Below are positions 1 to 5,909 of a DNA stretch of 6,224 bases, in pieces (the stretch's first letter is position 1; the number at the start of each line of letters is the position of its first letter). The notes under the pieces were generated by a model that was given only the letters and a program-made list of their open reading frames with translations, made no database searches and had not been told where the DNA came from. Made by a program: the position numbers and the translations under genes. Source of the stretch: Ruminococcaceae bacterium UBA1320. GTDB lineage: Bacteria; Bacillota; Clostridia; Oscillospirales; Ethanoligenentaceae. The stretch covers positions 1 to 6,224 of the forward strand of contig DBTI01000042.1 in NCBI GenBank assembly GCA_002306975.1. The letters are read 5' to 3'.

Positions 1-72
1 CGTATGATCGAACGGAGCGCTGTTTTTAGATCGCATGATCTTAGCAATATCATACAGTCTGTATTGCGCCAT
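1..72 (-). CDS. DUF4387 family protein, N-terminal part (cut by left window edge)
   Basis: Translating the minus strand below the AtuA gene gives an open frame starting MAQYRLYDIAKIMRSKNSAP and running off the window after about 24 residues. The pattern LYDIAKxxRSKNxxPF is the characteristic N-terminus of the DUF4387 family, small proteins of roughly 100 residues that are encoded next to, or fused to, AtuA/DUF1446 proteins. No biochemical role is firmly established for them that I know of. I chose the ATG at 72 because a good ribosome binding site (AGGTGGG, complement of 82-88) lies 9 bases upstream and because the family motif begins close to it. An in-frame ATG at 105 would add 11 residues with no family resemblance and has only a weak GGGGA upstream. 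The gene is the fourth of the repressor operon, 54 bases after the AtuA stop codon. Family call is strong; function is unknown. Confidence 0.8.
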   Translation of the reverse strand, partial: MAQYRLYDIAKIMRSKNSAPFDHT

Positions 73-126
73 TGACGTATTCCCACCTGTCAGAATTGAA
101 CTCATCTATTTCCCCGGTGCCGGTTC

Positions 127-1500
127 CTATTCCACTTTTCTGAATTCAATGGGCAACATTTCACATCCATCCGCCACTTGCATCAGGTGGTAAACAGAGA
201 ATTCATAAACCGGGCCAAACGGAATATCGCTGGGAGCAAACGGGAAAGCCAAATTGCCGGCAGTGGACTTCCTTCCCTCATATCCATAATGCAGGAGGCT
301 TGAACGCAGCGAACCGCACACGGTGTTTGCTAACTCCTGCGTTTTTGCAATTACTTCAAATACAATTCCTACCTCGTGCGGAACATCGCGCAAAGGTTCC
401 AGCTCACCCATAACACCGTTTATTCCGTAATTAATAAAATGAATTTTATAATCATCATCCGGAATATCACTGTAATAGGTACGAACCTGTTTTTCCGCCA
501 ATCCTTCGACTTCCTCCAGTTTGGAAATCATCAAAGGATCGCGAACGCCAGCAACAACAAAAGTACGGTATGCTACGAGCATAGCGCCTTCCAGCTTGAT
601 GTAATAAGGGTTGGTAAATTCAATTTTACTGCCGGTTACAAATACGCTTTTGTCATCCACCTGGGTGAACGTGCAGTCTTTTAGGTTTAAGACCACGCCG
701 GGTCCGTGCAGAATGAACGGATGATCTTTTTCGTAAAAGGTGTGCGCTGCCACAGAGGTAGTCGTACATTTGCGTTCTTCGGAAAGCGGAGTAACCGTAA
801 ACCCGTTCTGTGTGATGGTACCAAGCATACAGTCTTTCGTCGTTCCGGGCTGTGCGCAAAGCGCCGCACACTCCAATATTTTACCGGCATGGTATCCATA
901 GCTTAACGGAAACCCGTAAAACGCGGCAACGGCGGCAAACGGAGATGGGTCGTAGGCTCTGCCGCATATAATTAAATCCGCGCCCTGCTGCATGGCTTTA
1001 ACAATCGGTTCATGCCCCATTTGGGCAACGATTGCCGTTGTTGCATCCAGTCTGTCGTCTGTCAGCTCTTTTACCGTGAGGCCCAGCGGCATTACCTGCC
1101 CTAAACTTAGTCTTTCCTTTACTACCGCTTTCTCAATGTCGCCCCAAATAACGGCGATCTTTAAATGCTGTAAACGATATTCACGAATGATTTCCTGAAT
1201 AATGTCGTAGGTCCATTCCACATGCACCCTGCCGCCGCTGCCGCCGGCTGAACCGATAATGACCGGAATCTTTGCTTTGGCTCCTTCGGTAATCATGATT
1301 TCCAAGTCTTTTTTGCAGGCACGTCTGCTGACGATGGCAACCCCCGCGCCCAATTTATGCGGGCCGCCGTCGGTGCTGCCTGCATCCACTACAATCGCGT
1401 CCGGCTTCAGACTCATTCCATTCATGAAGGAAGATTTCGGAAATCCATAGCCTAGTATGCCGCAGGGAGAAAGTATCTTTAACTCTTTTATTGAACTCAT
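127..1500 (-). CDS. AtuA-family (DUF1446) protein
   Basis: This 457-residue protein belongs to the acyclic terpene utilisation AtuA / DUF1446 family, named from a Pseudomonas gene needed for growth on citronellol and geraniol. Its reaction is not firmly known, and Clostridia with this family are not expected to degrade terpenes, so the name should not be read as a function. Family hallmarks are the opening ILSPCGILGYGFP (residues 9-21), VDAGSTDGGPHKLG (38-51), the glycine-rich IIGSAGGSGG (80-89) and CGRAYDPS (178-185). No signal peptide or membrane segment is seen, so it should be cytosolic. Length is normal for a stand-alone member whose DUF4387 partner is a separate gene, as here. The ATG at 1500 is preceded by a perfect AGGAGGT (complement of 1508-1514) that lies inside the last codons and stop of the ribokinase gene, so translation of the two is tightly linked. 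Third gene of the operon. Confidence 0.88.
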   Translation of the reverse strand: MSSIKELKILSPCGILGYGFPKSSFMNGMSLKPDAIVVDAGSTDGGPHKLGAGVAIVSRRACKKDLEIMITEGAKAKIPVIIGSAGGSGGRVHVEWTYDIIQEIIREYRLQHLKIAVIWGDIEKAVVKERLSLGQVMPLGLTVKELTDDRLDATTAIVAQMGHEPIVKAMQQGADLIICGRAYDPSPFAAVAAFYGFPLSYGYHAGKILECAALCAQPGTTKDCMLGTITQNGFTVTPLSEERKCTTTSVAAHTFYEKDHPFILHGPGVVLNLKDCTFTQVDDKSVFVTGSKIEFTNPYYIKLEGAMLVAYRTFVVAGVRDPLMISKLEEVEGLAEKQVRTYYSDIPDDDYKIHFINYGINGVMGELEPLRDVPHEVGIVFEVIAKTQELANTVCGSLRSSLLHYGYEGRKSTAGNLAFPFAPSDIPFGPVYEFSVYHLMQVADGCEMLPIEFRKVE

Positions 1501-1503
1501 GGA

Positions 1504-2430
1504 TTAAACCTCCTGTGAAATCAGCGCGTCGACTTCGTCTCTGGTTGGAATGGATGCTTGCGCGCCTGCGCGGGTTACTTCGATGGAAGAGGCGAAATTT
1601 GCGAATACAACAGCCTCATCCGGCTGTTTTCCCTCTGCAACCGCCACCGCAAAGGCACCGTTAAAACAATCGCCCGCCGCTGTGGTGTCTACCGGAATCA
1701 CCTTTCGCGTTTCAAACTGCCGGATGCCTTCCTTATTAACAAGCACAGAACCACGATCACCGATTGTAACTAAAACATTTTTAACGCCCTTGTCAAGCAG
1801 CACCCTCGCGCCCTCGTGAATATCCTGGATTTCATCGCACTTCTTGCCGCTGAGTCTTGCCAGCTCGCCTTCATTCGGCGTAATGTAATCTATTTTTTTA
1901 AGGATATCATCCGGAATTTCCTTCGGCGCGGGAGCAGGATTTAATATTACTGTTTTTCCGAGCTCAAATGCTCTTTCAATCGCATAATAAACTGCGTCGT
2001 ATGCAATTTCCATCTGAATAATCAAAATGTCGCAATCCATAAACTCCTGGTCATGATTTTTCAAATACTCTGTATTGCACAAGGAATTGGCTCCTGAAAC
2101 AACAACAATGGAATTACTGCCGTGTGTGTCCACGTAAATGAACGCCATCCCCGTTGCAATGTTTTCTTTGACCTCAATATGCTCCGTATTTATATTTGCA
2201 TTAGCTAAGCTTTGTAACAGAGAGTTCCCAAAGCCATCCGCACCCACACAGCCAAGCATGGTAGCCTGCCCGCCTAATTTGCCGGAAGCGCAGGCCTGAT
2301 TGGCGCCCTTTCCTCCCGGAAAATACTGAACATCGCGTCCCAAAATTGTTTCGCCGACCATCGGCATAGTTTCGATTTGAACAACCAAGTCCATATTTAG
2401 ACTGCCAACTATCAATATCTTTTTGCTCAT
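1504..2430 (-). CDS. rbsK: Ribokinase, PfkB-family sugar kinase
   Basis: This 308-residue cytosolic kinase matches ribokinase along its full length. Ribokinase phosphorylates D-ribose at O5 with ATP, feeding the pentose phosphate pathway. Visible features are the N-terminal VGSLNMDLV (residues 8-16, sugar-binding Asn12 and Asp14), the first PfkB signature GGKGANQA (39-46), and the second signature DTTAAGDCFNGA (248-259), in which Asp254 is the expected catalytic base and the AAGD turn is the anion hole. The tail VTRAGAQASIP (288-297 region) also resembles Escherichia coli RbsK and the potassium-site neighbourhood. Its ATG overlaps the stop of the upstream repressor gene (ATGA, 2427-2430), and no strong ribosome binding site is visible, so translational coupling is likely. 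No ribose transporter or rbsD lies in this operon within the window, so the real substrate could be another pentose, deoxyribose or a nucleoside. The kinase family is certain; substrate is inferred. Confidence 0.9.
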   Translation of the reverse strand: MSKKILIVGSLNMDLVVQIETMPMVGETILGRDVQYFPGGKGANQACASGKLGGQATMLGCVGADGFGNSLLQSLANANINTEHIEVKENIATGMAFIYVDTHGSNSIVVVSGANSLCNTEYLKNHDQEFMDCDILIIQMEIAYDAVYYAIERAFELGKTVILNPAPAPKEIPDDILKKIDYITPNEGELARLSGKKCDEIQDIHEGARVLLDKGVKNVLVTIGDRGSVLVNKEGIRQFETRKVIPVDTTAAGDCFNGAFAVAVAEGKQPDEAVVFANFASSIEVTRAGAQASIPTRDEVDALISQEV

Positions 2431-3458
2431 TCCCTGTCACCGTATCTTTCCTTTGTTGTCTCCCTCACAATTAACTTGGTAGGTAAAATTTCATTTTTTT
2501 GACCGATCTCTTCCCCGTTCAACAGCTTGATTAACTTCTTCGCCGCAATATAGCCTATGTCGTAAATTGGCTGCGCCATCGTAGTAATAGCAGGATAAAT
2601 CATGTCGCTGATCCCTATATTATCAAATCCAATGATTTCGGTTTCCTTTGGTATGGAAATATGCATTTTGCGCAGCGCCCTGATTGCACCGATCGCTATA
2701 ATATCGGAAGCTGCAAAAATACGGCCGACGGGTCCATGCTTGTTGATTAGATCCTCTGCCATTTCATAACCGGATTCCACCGTGTATTCGCCGTAGGAAA
2801 CCAATTCGGGGTCAATCGGTATGTTCTTCTCTTCGTGGGCCTGTACATAACCTTGAAAACGTTCGGCGCAGGTATCCACTTCTTTCGGCCCGCCTAAGAA
2901 TGCAACCTGTTCGGTTAGGTTATCTTTCAACAAATAGCTGACTGCTTGATATGCGCCGTCTATATTGTCAATAAACACACCCGCATTGTAGCTGAGCCCG
3001 GCAATCTTTCGGTCAAGCAGAACGACCGGCACATTGTATTGCTTGTACATGTTTTGTGCATGTCCGGGGTAAATGTCCCCGCTGGTCGTTAAGATAAGCC
3101 CGTCAACACGTTTCTGCAGGAAAGTATCAATATAATGCTGCTGTTTTTCGACGTTGCTGTCTGAGTTGCAAAGAAAGACCGTATAATTCTGACTGACCGC
3201 ATAGTCTTGTACCCCACGGACCATCTGAGGAAAAAACGGGTTTTGTATATCAGGAATAATAAGACCTATTGTCTTAGTTTCCGATGTGACAATGCTGCGT
3301 GCCATAAGATTTGGTTTATAACCCACATCTTGAATTATCTTTAAAATACGCTCCTTAGTTTCCTGCGAAACCCCTCCGATTTTATTATTAATCACACGAG
3401 AAACCGTAGCTTTTGATACGTTGGACATCTTAGCAATATCGGTAATCGTAATATTCAT
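2427..3458 (-). CDS. LacI-family transcriptional regulator, likely local repressor
   Basis: A 343-residue LacI/GalR-family regulator with the standard layout. The N-terminal helix-turn-helix is ITDIAKMSNVSKATVSRVIN (residues 5-24), followed by the third helix and the hinge NLMARSIVTSETKTIG (50-65). A periplasmic-binding-protein-like effector domain begins at GLIIPDIQNPFFPQM and runs to the C-terminus. At the hinge position where LacI Leu56 and PurR Leu54 enter the minor groove, this protein has Ile56. The ATG at 3458 is preceded by AGAGGAG (complement of 3469-3475) at 10 bases. It heads the operon and faces a control region with four similar CG-centred sites, so it probably represses itself and the divergent TPP-enzyme gene until a sugar or sugar phosphate binds. 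The effector domain looks sugar-type, and co-transcription with ribokinase suggests a pentose-like ligand; the exact ligand cannot be read from the sequence. Confidence 0.92.
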   Translation of the reverse strand: MNITITDIAKMSNVSKATVSRVINNKIGGVSQETKERILKIIQDVGYKPNLMARSIVTSETKTIGLIIPDIQNPFFPQMVRGVQDYAVSQNYTVFLCNSDSNVEKQQHYIDTFLQKRVDGLILTTSGDIYPGHAQNMYKQYNVPVVLLDRKIAGLSYNAGVFIDNIDGAYQAVSYLLKDNLTEQVAFLGGPKEVDTCAERFQGYVQAHEEKNIPIDPELVSYGEYTVESGYEMAEDLINKHGPVGRIFAASDIIAIGAIRALRKMHISIPKETEIIGFDNIGISDMIYPAITTMAQPIYDIGYIAAKKLIKLLNGEEIGQKNEILPTKLIVRETTKERYGDRE

Positions 3459-3468
3459 CGGCCCTATT

Positions 3469-3475
3469 CTCCTCT
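3469..3475 (-). promoter_or_regulatory. Ribosome binding site of the LacI-family gene
   Basis: AGAGGAG on the minus strand lies 10 bases before the ATG at 3458. It is the only good Shine-Dalgarno sequence near the start and supports that start codon. Operator-like site A begins only three bases upstream of it. Confidence 0.75.
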
Positions 3476-3477
3476 GC

Positions 3478-3493
3478 GTAACCGTTTTACTAA
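3478..3493 (-). promoter_or_regulatory. LacI-type operator-like site A
   Basis: On the minus strand it reads TTAGTAAAACGGTTAC. It matches site B at 15 of 16 positions in the same orientation, 24 bases apart, and shares TAAAnCGGTT with sites C and D. The CG core is typical of LacI-family operators. It lies between the inferred repressor-operon start point and its ribosome binding site, roughly at +31 to +46, where a bound repressor would block elongation. Binding by the adjacent regulator is inference. Confidence 0.6.
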
Positions 3494-3501
3494 TTTTTAA
3501 A

Positions 3502-3517
3502 GTAACCGCTTTACTAA
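3502..3517 (-). promoter_or_regulatory. LacI-type operator-like site B
   Basis: On the minus strand it reads TTAGTAAAGCGGTTAC, one base different from site A. It overlaps site C by seven bases, with centres 13 bases apart, so two dimers would bind either competitively or on different faces of the helix. It lies just downstream of the inferred repressor-operon start point. Confidence 0.6.
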
Positions 3518-3528
3518 ACCGGTTTATC
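3511..3528. promoter_or_regulatory. LacI-type operator-like site C, perfect palindrome
   Basis: The core TAAACCGGTTTA (3515-3526) is a perfect 12-base palindrome centred on CG, the classic form of a LacI-family operator. It covers the expected start point of the minus-strand promoter (-10 box at 3536-3531), an ideal place for autorepression. It is the most symmetric of the four sites and so the best candidate for the primary operator. Confidence 0.72.
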
Positions 3529-3530
3529 CC

Positions 3531-3559
3531 AGTATAACTTTTTTTTATTTTATAATCAA
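3531..3559 (-). promoter_or_regulatory. Sigma-A-type promoter of the repressor-ribokinase-AtuA operon
   Basis: On the minus strand a -35 box TTGATT (complement of 3554-3559) is followed, after exactly 17 bases, by a -10 box TATACT (complement of 3531-3536). The spacer contains an eight-base A run. Transcription should begin near 3524, inside operator-like site C, giving a leader of about 65 bases before the ATG at 3458. Start point is predicted, not observed. Confidence 0.72.
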
Positions 3560-3620
3560 TTACTAAATCCTACAAATAATATTTTGATTTTTGTAATATA
3601 TAACAAAAATTATCAAAAAG
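3537..3620. other. AT-rich spacer between the divergent promoters
   Basis: This stretch is almost entirely A and T, including eight consecutive T bases at 3539-3546. It separates the two promoters and lies between sites C and D. Such DNA may act as an UP element or be bent, which would help any looping between distant operator sites. No open frame or RNA gene is seen in it. Confidence 0.4.
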
Positions 3621-3638
3621 TTGATAAAACGGTTTATC
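3621..3638. promoter_or_regulatory. LacI-type operator-like site D
   Basis: TTGATAAAACGGTTTATC contains the near-palindrome GATAAAACGGTTTATC (3623-3638), symmetric at 14 of 16 positions around the central CG, and shares TAAAnCGGTTTATC with site C. It ends 14 bases before the -35 box of the plus-strand gene, centred near -58. From there it could repress by looping to sites A-C, or support activation. This site links the TPP-enzyme gene to the same regulator. Confidence 0.65.
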
Positions 3639-3652
3639 TGTAAAGAAACTTG

Positions 3653-3682
3653 TTGACAAACGTCAAAACCTGGTTCTATAAT
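3653..3682 (+). promoter_or_regulatory. Consensus sigma-A-type promoter of the TPP-enzyme gene
   Basis: A perfect -35 box TTGACA (3653-3658) and a perfect -10 box TATAAT (3677-3682) are separated by 18 bases. Transcription should begin near 3689. Such a strong promoter would need repression to be silent, consistent with the operator just upstream. The -35 box also lies in an inverted repeat TTGAC-AAAC-GTCAA (3653-3666). Confidence 0.85.
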
Positions 3683-3776
3683 CGTCGTGGATCAGGTTTC
3701 TCATGGCTATAAATTATTATTGGGATGTGTAAAAGCAATGGAGAAAGTGAAAGATACGGTTACAGAAGAAGCGCCA

Positions 3777-5411
3777 ATGAACACTGCGGATTTATTAATC
3801 AAATGCATAGAGCATGAGGGTACGAAGTATATTTTCGGTATTCCTGGAGAAGAAACGCTGGACATGATGAACGCCATTAAAAGATCTTCTATTGAATTCA
3901 TTACGACCCGTCACGAACAGGGTGCCGCATTCATGGCGGACGTTTATGGAAGATTGACCGGAAAAGCCGGTGTATGTTTGTCTACATTGGGTCCCGGCGC
4001 TACGAATCTTGTGACCGGTGTTGCGGACGCGAACCTTGACGGCGCGCCGCTCGTGGCAATTACCGGGCAGGTTGGTACGGATAGGATGCACATTACATCA
4101 CACCAGTATCTTGACTTAGTCTCAATGTTTGCTCCCATTACAAAGCGCAGCACCCCTGTTGTTCGTCCCGATACGGTAAACGAAGTAGTGCGCTTGGCAT
4201 TTAAGTATGCAGAGGGTGAAAAGCCGGGTGCTTCCCATATCGACTTGCCGAATAATATTGCAAAAATGCCGGTAGAGGGCCACCCCCTAAAGAAAGTGGC
4301 ACCGCAAAGGGAGTTCGCAACCTACGCAAGTATTGAAAAAGCTGCGATGGTAATATCAAAAGCAAAAAATCCAATTATTTTGGCAGGAAATGGCGCAGTC
4401 CGTTCCCATGCAAGCCGTGCGCTTACCAACTTTGCGGAGGAATTGAAGATTCCTGTAACCAACACGATGATGGGAAAAGGAATTATTCCAATGGACAGCA
4501 AATACTCCCTGTGGACATTGGGGATACCGCAGAAAGACTACATCAATAAAGTCTTTGAAAAGGCGGATCTTGTCATCGCGATCGGCTATGATATTGTAGA
4601 ATGTGCACCGCTCAAGTGGAATTGCAACGGCAACCTTGATATTATCCACATTGGACTTGAAACGGCCCATATTAATAAAAACTATCAGCCGCTGGTGGAA
4701 GTGGTCGGCGACATTTCAGACTCCCTCACTCAAATTCTCCGCCGTTCTTCCCGTGAAACAGAGCCGGAATACGCGCTGGAGATTCGTGAGAAAATGCGCA
4801 CTGAATACGAAAGTTACGCAGATGATAATTCATTCCCAATGAAGCCTCAGAAAATTTTGCATGATGTCAGAAAGTTCATGGGGCACAGCGACATTTTAAT
4901 TTCGGATGTCGGAGCGCATAAAATGTGGATTGCACGCCAATACAACTGCTACGAACCCAACACCTGCATCATTTCCAATGGATTTGCCTCAATGGGAATC
5001 TCAATTCCCGGTGCAATTGCCGCAAAACTGGTAAACCCTGATAAAAAAGTTTTGGCTCTTTGCGGTGATGGGGGTTTCATGATGAATATGCAGGAGCTGG
5101 AAACTGCCGTTCGCATTGGGACTCAATTTGTCACTTTAATTTTCAATGACAGCAGTTATGGGTTAATAAAATGGAAACAACAGGAACAGTTTCACGAGAC
5201 TGCTTATGTTGACTTTACAAATCCTGATTTCAAAATGCTTGCCGAAAGCATGCATTGCAACGGTTACCGCATTGAAAAAGCGGAGGATTTACTCCCAACT
5301 TTAGAGGATGCCTTTCAGCAGAAAGCCCCCTCCATTATTGACTGCCGCGTTGATTACAGCGAAAATATTAAACTAACCGAGTATTTGGCGAAACTGCAAA
5401 ATGATCTTTAA
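3777..5411 (+). CDS. Acetolactate synthase-like thiamine-diphosphate enzyme
   Basis: A 544-residue TPP-dependent enzyme of the acetolactate synthase / IlvB family, which decarboxylates pyruvate and joins the fragment to a second 2-oxo acid. Numbering from the ATG at 3777, the N-terminal TPP-binding domain has FGIPGEE (20-26) and RHEQ (45-48), whose Glu47 is the glutamate that activates the cofactor. This glutamate argues against glyoxylate carboligase, which lacks it. LGPGATN (71-77) follows. The C-terminal domain carries the TPP-magnesium motif from GDG (430-432) to Asn457, then SSYGLIKWKQ. The start is chosen because MNTADLL aligns with usual family N-termini. A longer frame reaches GTG 3687, but that codon sits at the predicted transcription start; ATG 3738 is a possible alternative. 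Ribosome binding sites at both ATGs are weak. No regulatory small subunit is in the window, so a catabolic role or a different 2-oxo acid substrate is possible. Confidence 0.85.
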   Translation: MNTADLLIKCIEHEGTKYIFGIPGEETLDMMNAIKRSSIEFITTRHEQGAAFMADVYGRLTGKAGVCLSTLGPGATNLVTGVADANLDGAPLVAITGQVGTDRMHITSHQYLDLVSMFAPITKRSTPVVRPDTVNEVVRLAFKYAEGEKPGASHIDLPNNIAKMPVEGHPLKKVAPQREFATYASIEKAAMVISKAKNPIILAGNGAVRSHASRALTNFAEELKIPVTNTMMGKGIIPMDSKYSLWTLGIPQKDYINKVFEKADLVIAIGYDIVECAPLKWNCNGNLDIIHIGLETAHINKNYQPLVEVVGDISDSLTQILRRSSRETEPEYALEIREKMRTEYESYADDNSFPMKPQKILHDVRKFMGHSDILISDVGAHKMWIARQYNCYEPNTCIISNGFASMGISIPGAIAAKLVNPDKKVLALCGDGGFMMNMQELETAVRIGTQFVTLIFNDSSYGLIKWKQQEQFHETAYVDFTNPDFKMLAESMHCNGYRIEKAEDLLPTLEDAFQQKAPSIIDCRVDYSENIKLTEYLAKLQNDL

Positions 5412-5909
5412 TTACAATTCAATTCCCACCGGCTAAAATCGACAGTCGGGTCTGTTGAGGCAGCTCACTGGCTTTCCGAGCCCGCGCGTGCAGCGACTAT
5501 CAAAATCAAGCTGGAACAAGCGGCTCCTAAAAATATTATTTCAAACAGCGAATCTTAAATCCTTTTATGCAGTCTCAGCCGTGATACGAAGTGCACCAGT
5601 CCATTTTTCCCTTATTATAAAAGAATAAGCACAAGCAGCCAACCCAATACTTGGGGCATCTGCTTGTGCTTTTATTATACCGATGAAAATTTGAACACTG
5701 AACGGTTTTGGTCGGTCGGGCTCCTCAATTTGAATCGGCTAACAAGTGCCTTTGGTGTCTGTGGCTGCTCTGAAAACTCCTCACTGGCTGCGGCACTCTT
5801 TTAGCGAAATCGTATCCCCGCTTAGATTCAACAATTGAAACTCCGGAGAGATGTCTACATCAAATCCTGTATGTTTCTTTGGTAGATATAGGAGCTTAGG
5901 TGAAGCATC
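5412..5909. other. Non-coding stretch between convergent genes
   Basis: About 500 bases with no convincing gene. Its one clear structure is the hairpin at 5627-5671. The ALS-like frame stays open for 48 codons beyond its TAA (to the stop at 5556-5558), and the mutarotase frame stays open for about 42 codons beyond its own TAA on the minus strand. Neither extension has a start codon with a ribosome binding site or a recognisable family, so both look fortuitous. The ten-base word CTCACTGGCT occurs twice (5464-5473 and 5780-5789), without further clear similarity. No tRNA, riboswitch or insertion sequence is recognised. Confidence 0.6.
5627..5673. terminator. Rho-independent terminator, probably bidirectional
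   Basis: Arms AAGCACAAGCAG (5627-5638) and CTGCTTGTGCTT (5660-5671) form a perfect 12-base-pair stem. The loop can fold further through CCCAA (5643-5647) and TTGGG (5651-5655). A short T run and TATTATA follow on the plus strand (5670-5679). On the minus strand the hairpin is followed by a T-rich TTCTTTTATAATAA (complement of 5612-5625). It therefore suits termination of both the ALS-like gene, 215 bases upstream, and the convergent mutarotase gene. Confidence 0.8.

Noticed and set aside
376..684. A 102-residue plus-strand open frame opposite the AtuA-family gene
   Set aside because: It lies wholly within a well-supported gene on the other strand, has no recognisable family and no operon context; it is a shadow frame.
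3500..3517. CcpA catabolite-response element
   Set aside because: Sites A and B share the CG core and TTAC end but miss the TG of the cre consensus; four matching copies beside a LacI-family gene fit a local repressor better.
3664..3677. Degenerate operator CAAAACCTGGTTCT between the -35 and -10 boxes
   Set aside because: It has an extra base at the centre and lacks the CG core shared by the four accepted sites.
5409..5558. Possible stop-codon readthrough extension of the ALS-like enzyme
   Set aside because: The 48 open codons after TAA are within chance expectation, the protein is already complete at the usual family C-terminus, and no readthrough signal is seen.
5697..5712. A fifth operator-like site (AACGGTTTTG)
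   Set aside because: Only the CGGTTT core matches, symmetry is poor, and it lies between convergent genes with no promoter nearby.
5412..5909. Insertion sequence, CRISPR array, tRNA or riboswitch in the intergenic stretch
   Set aside because: No terminal inverted repeats, transposase frame, regular repeats, cloverleaf or known leader motif could be found by eye.
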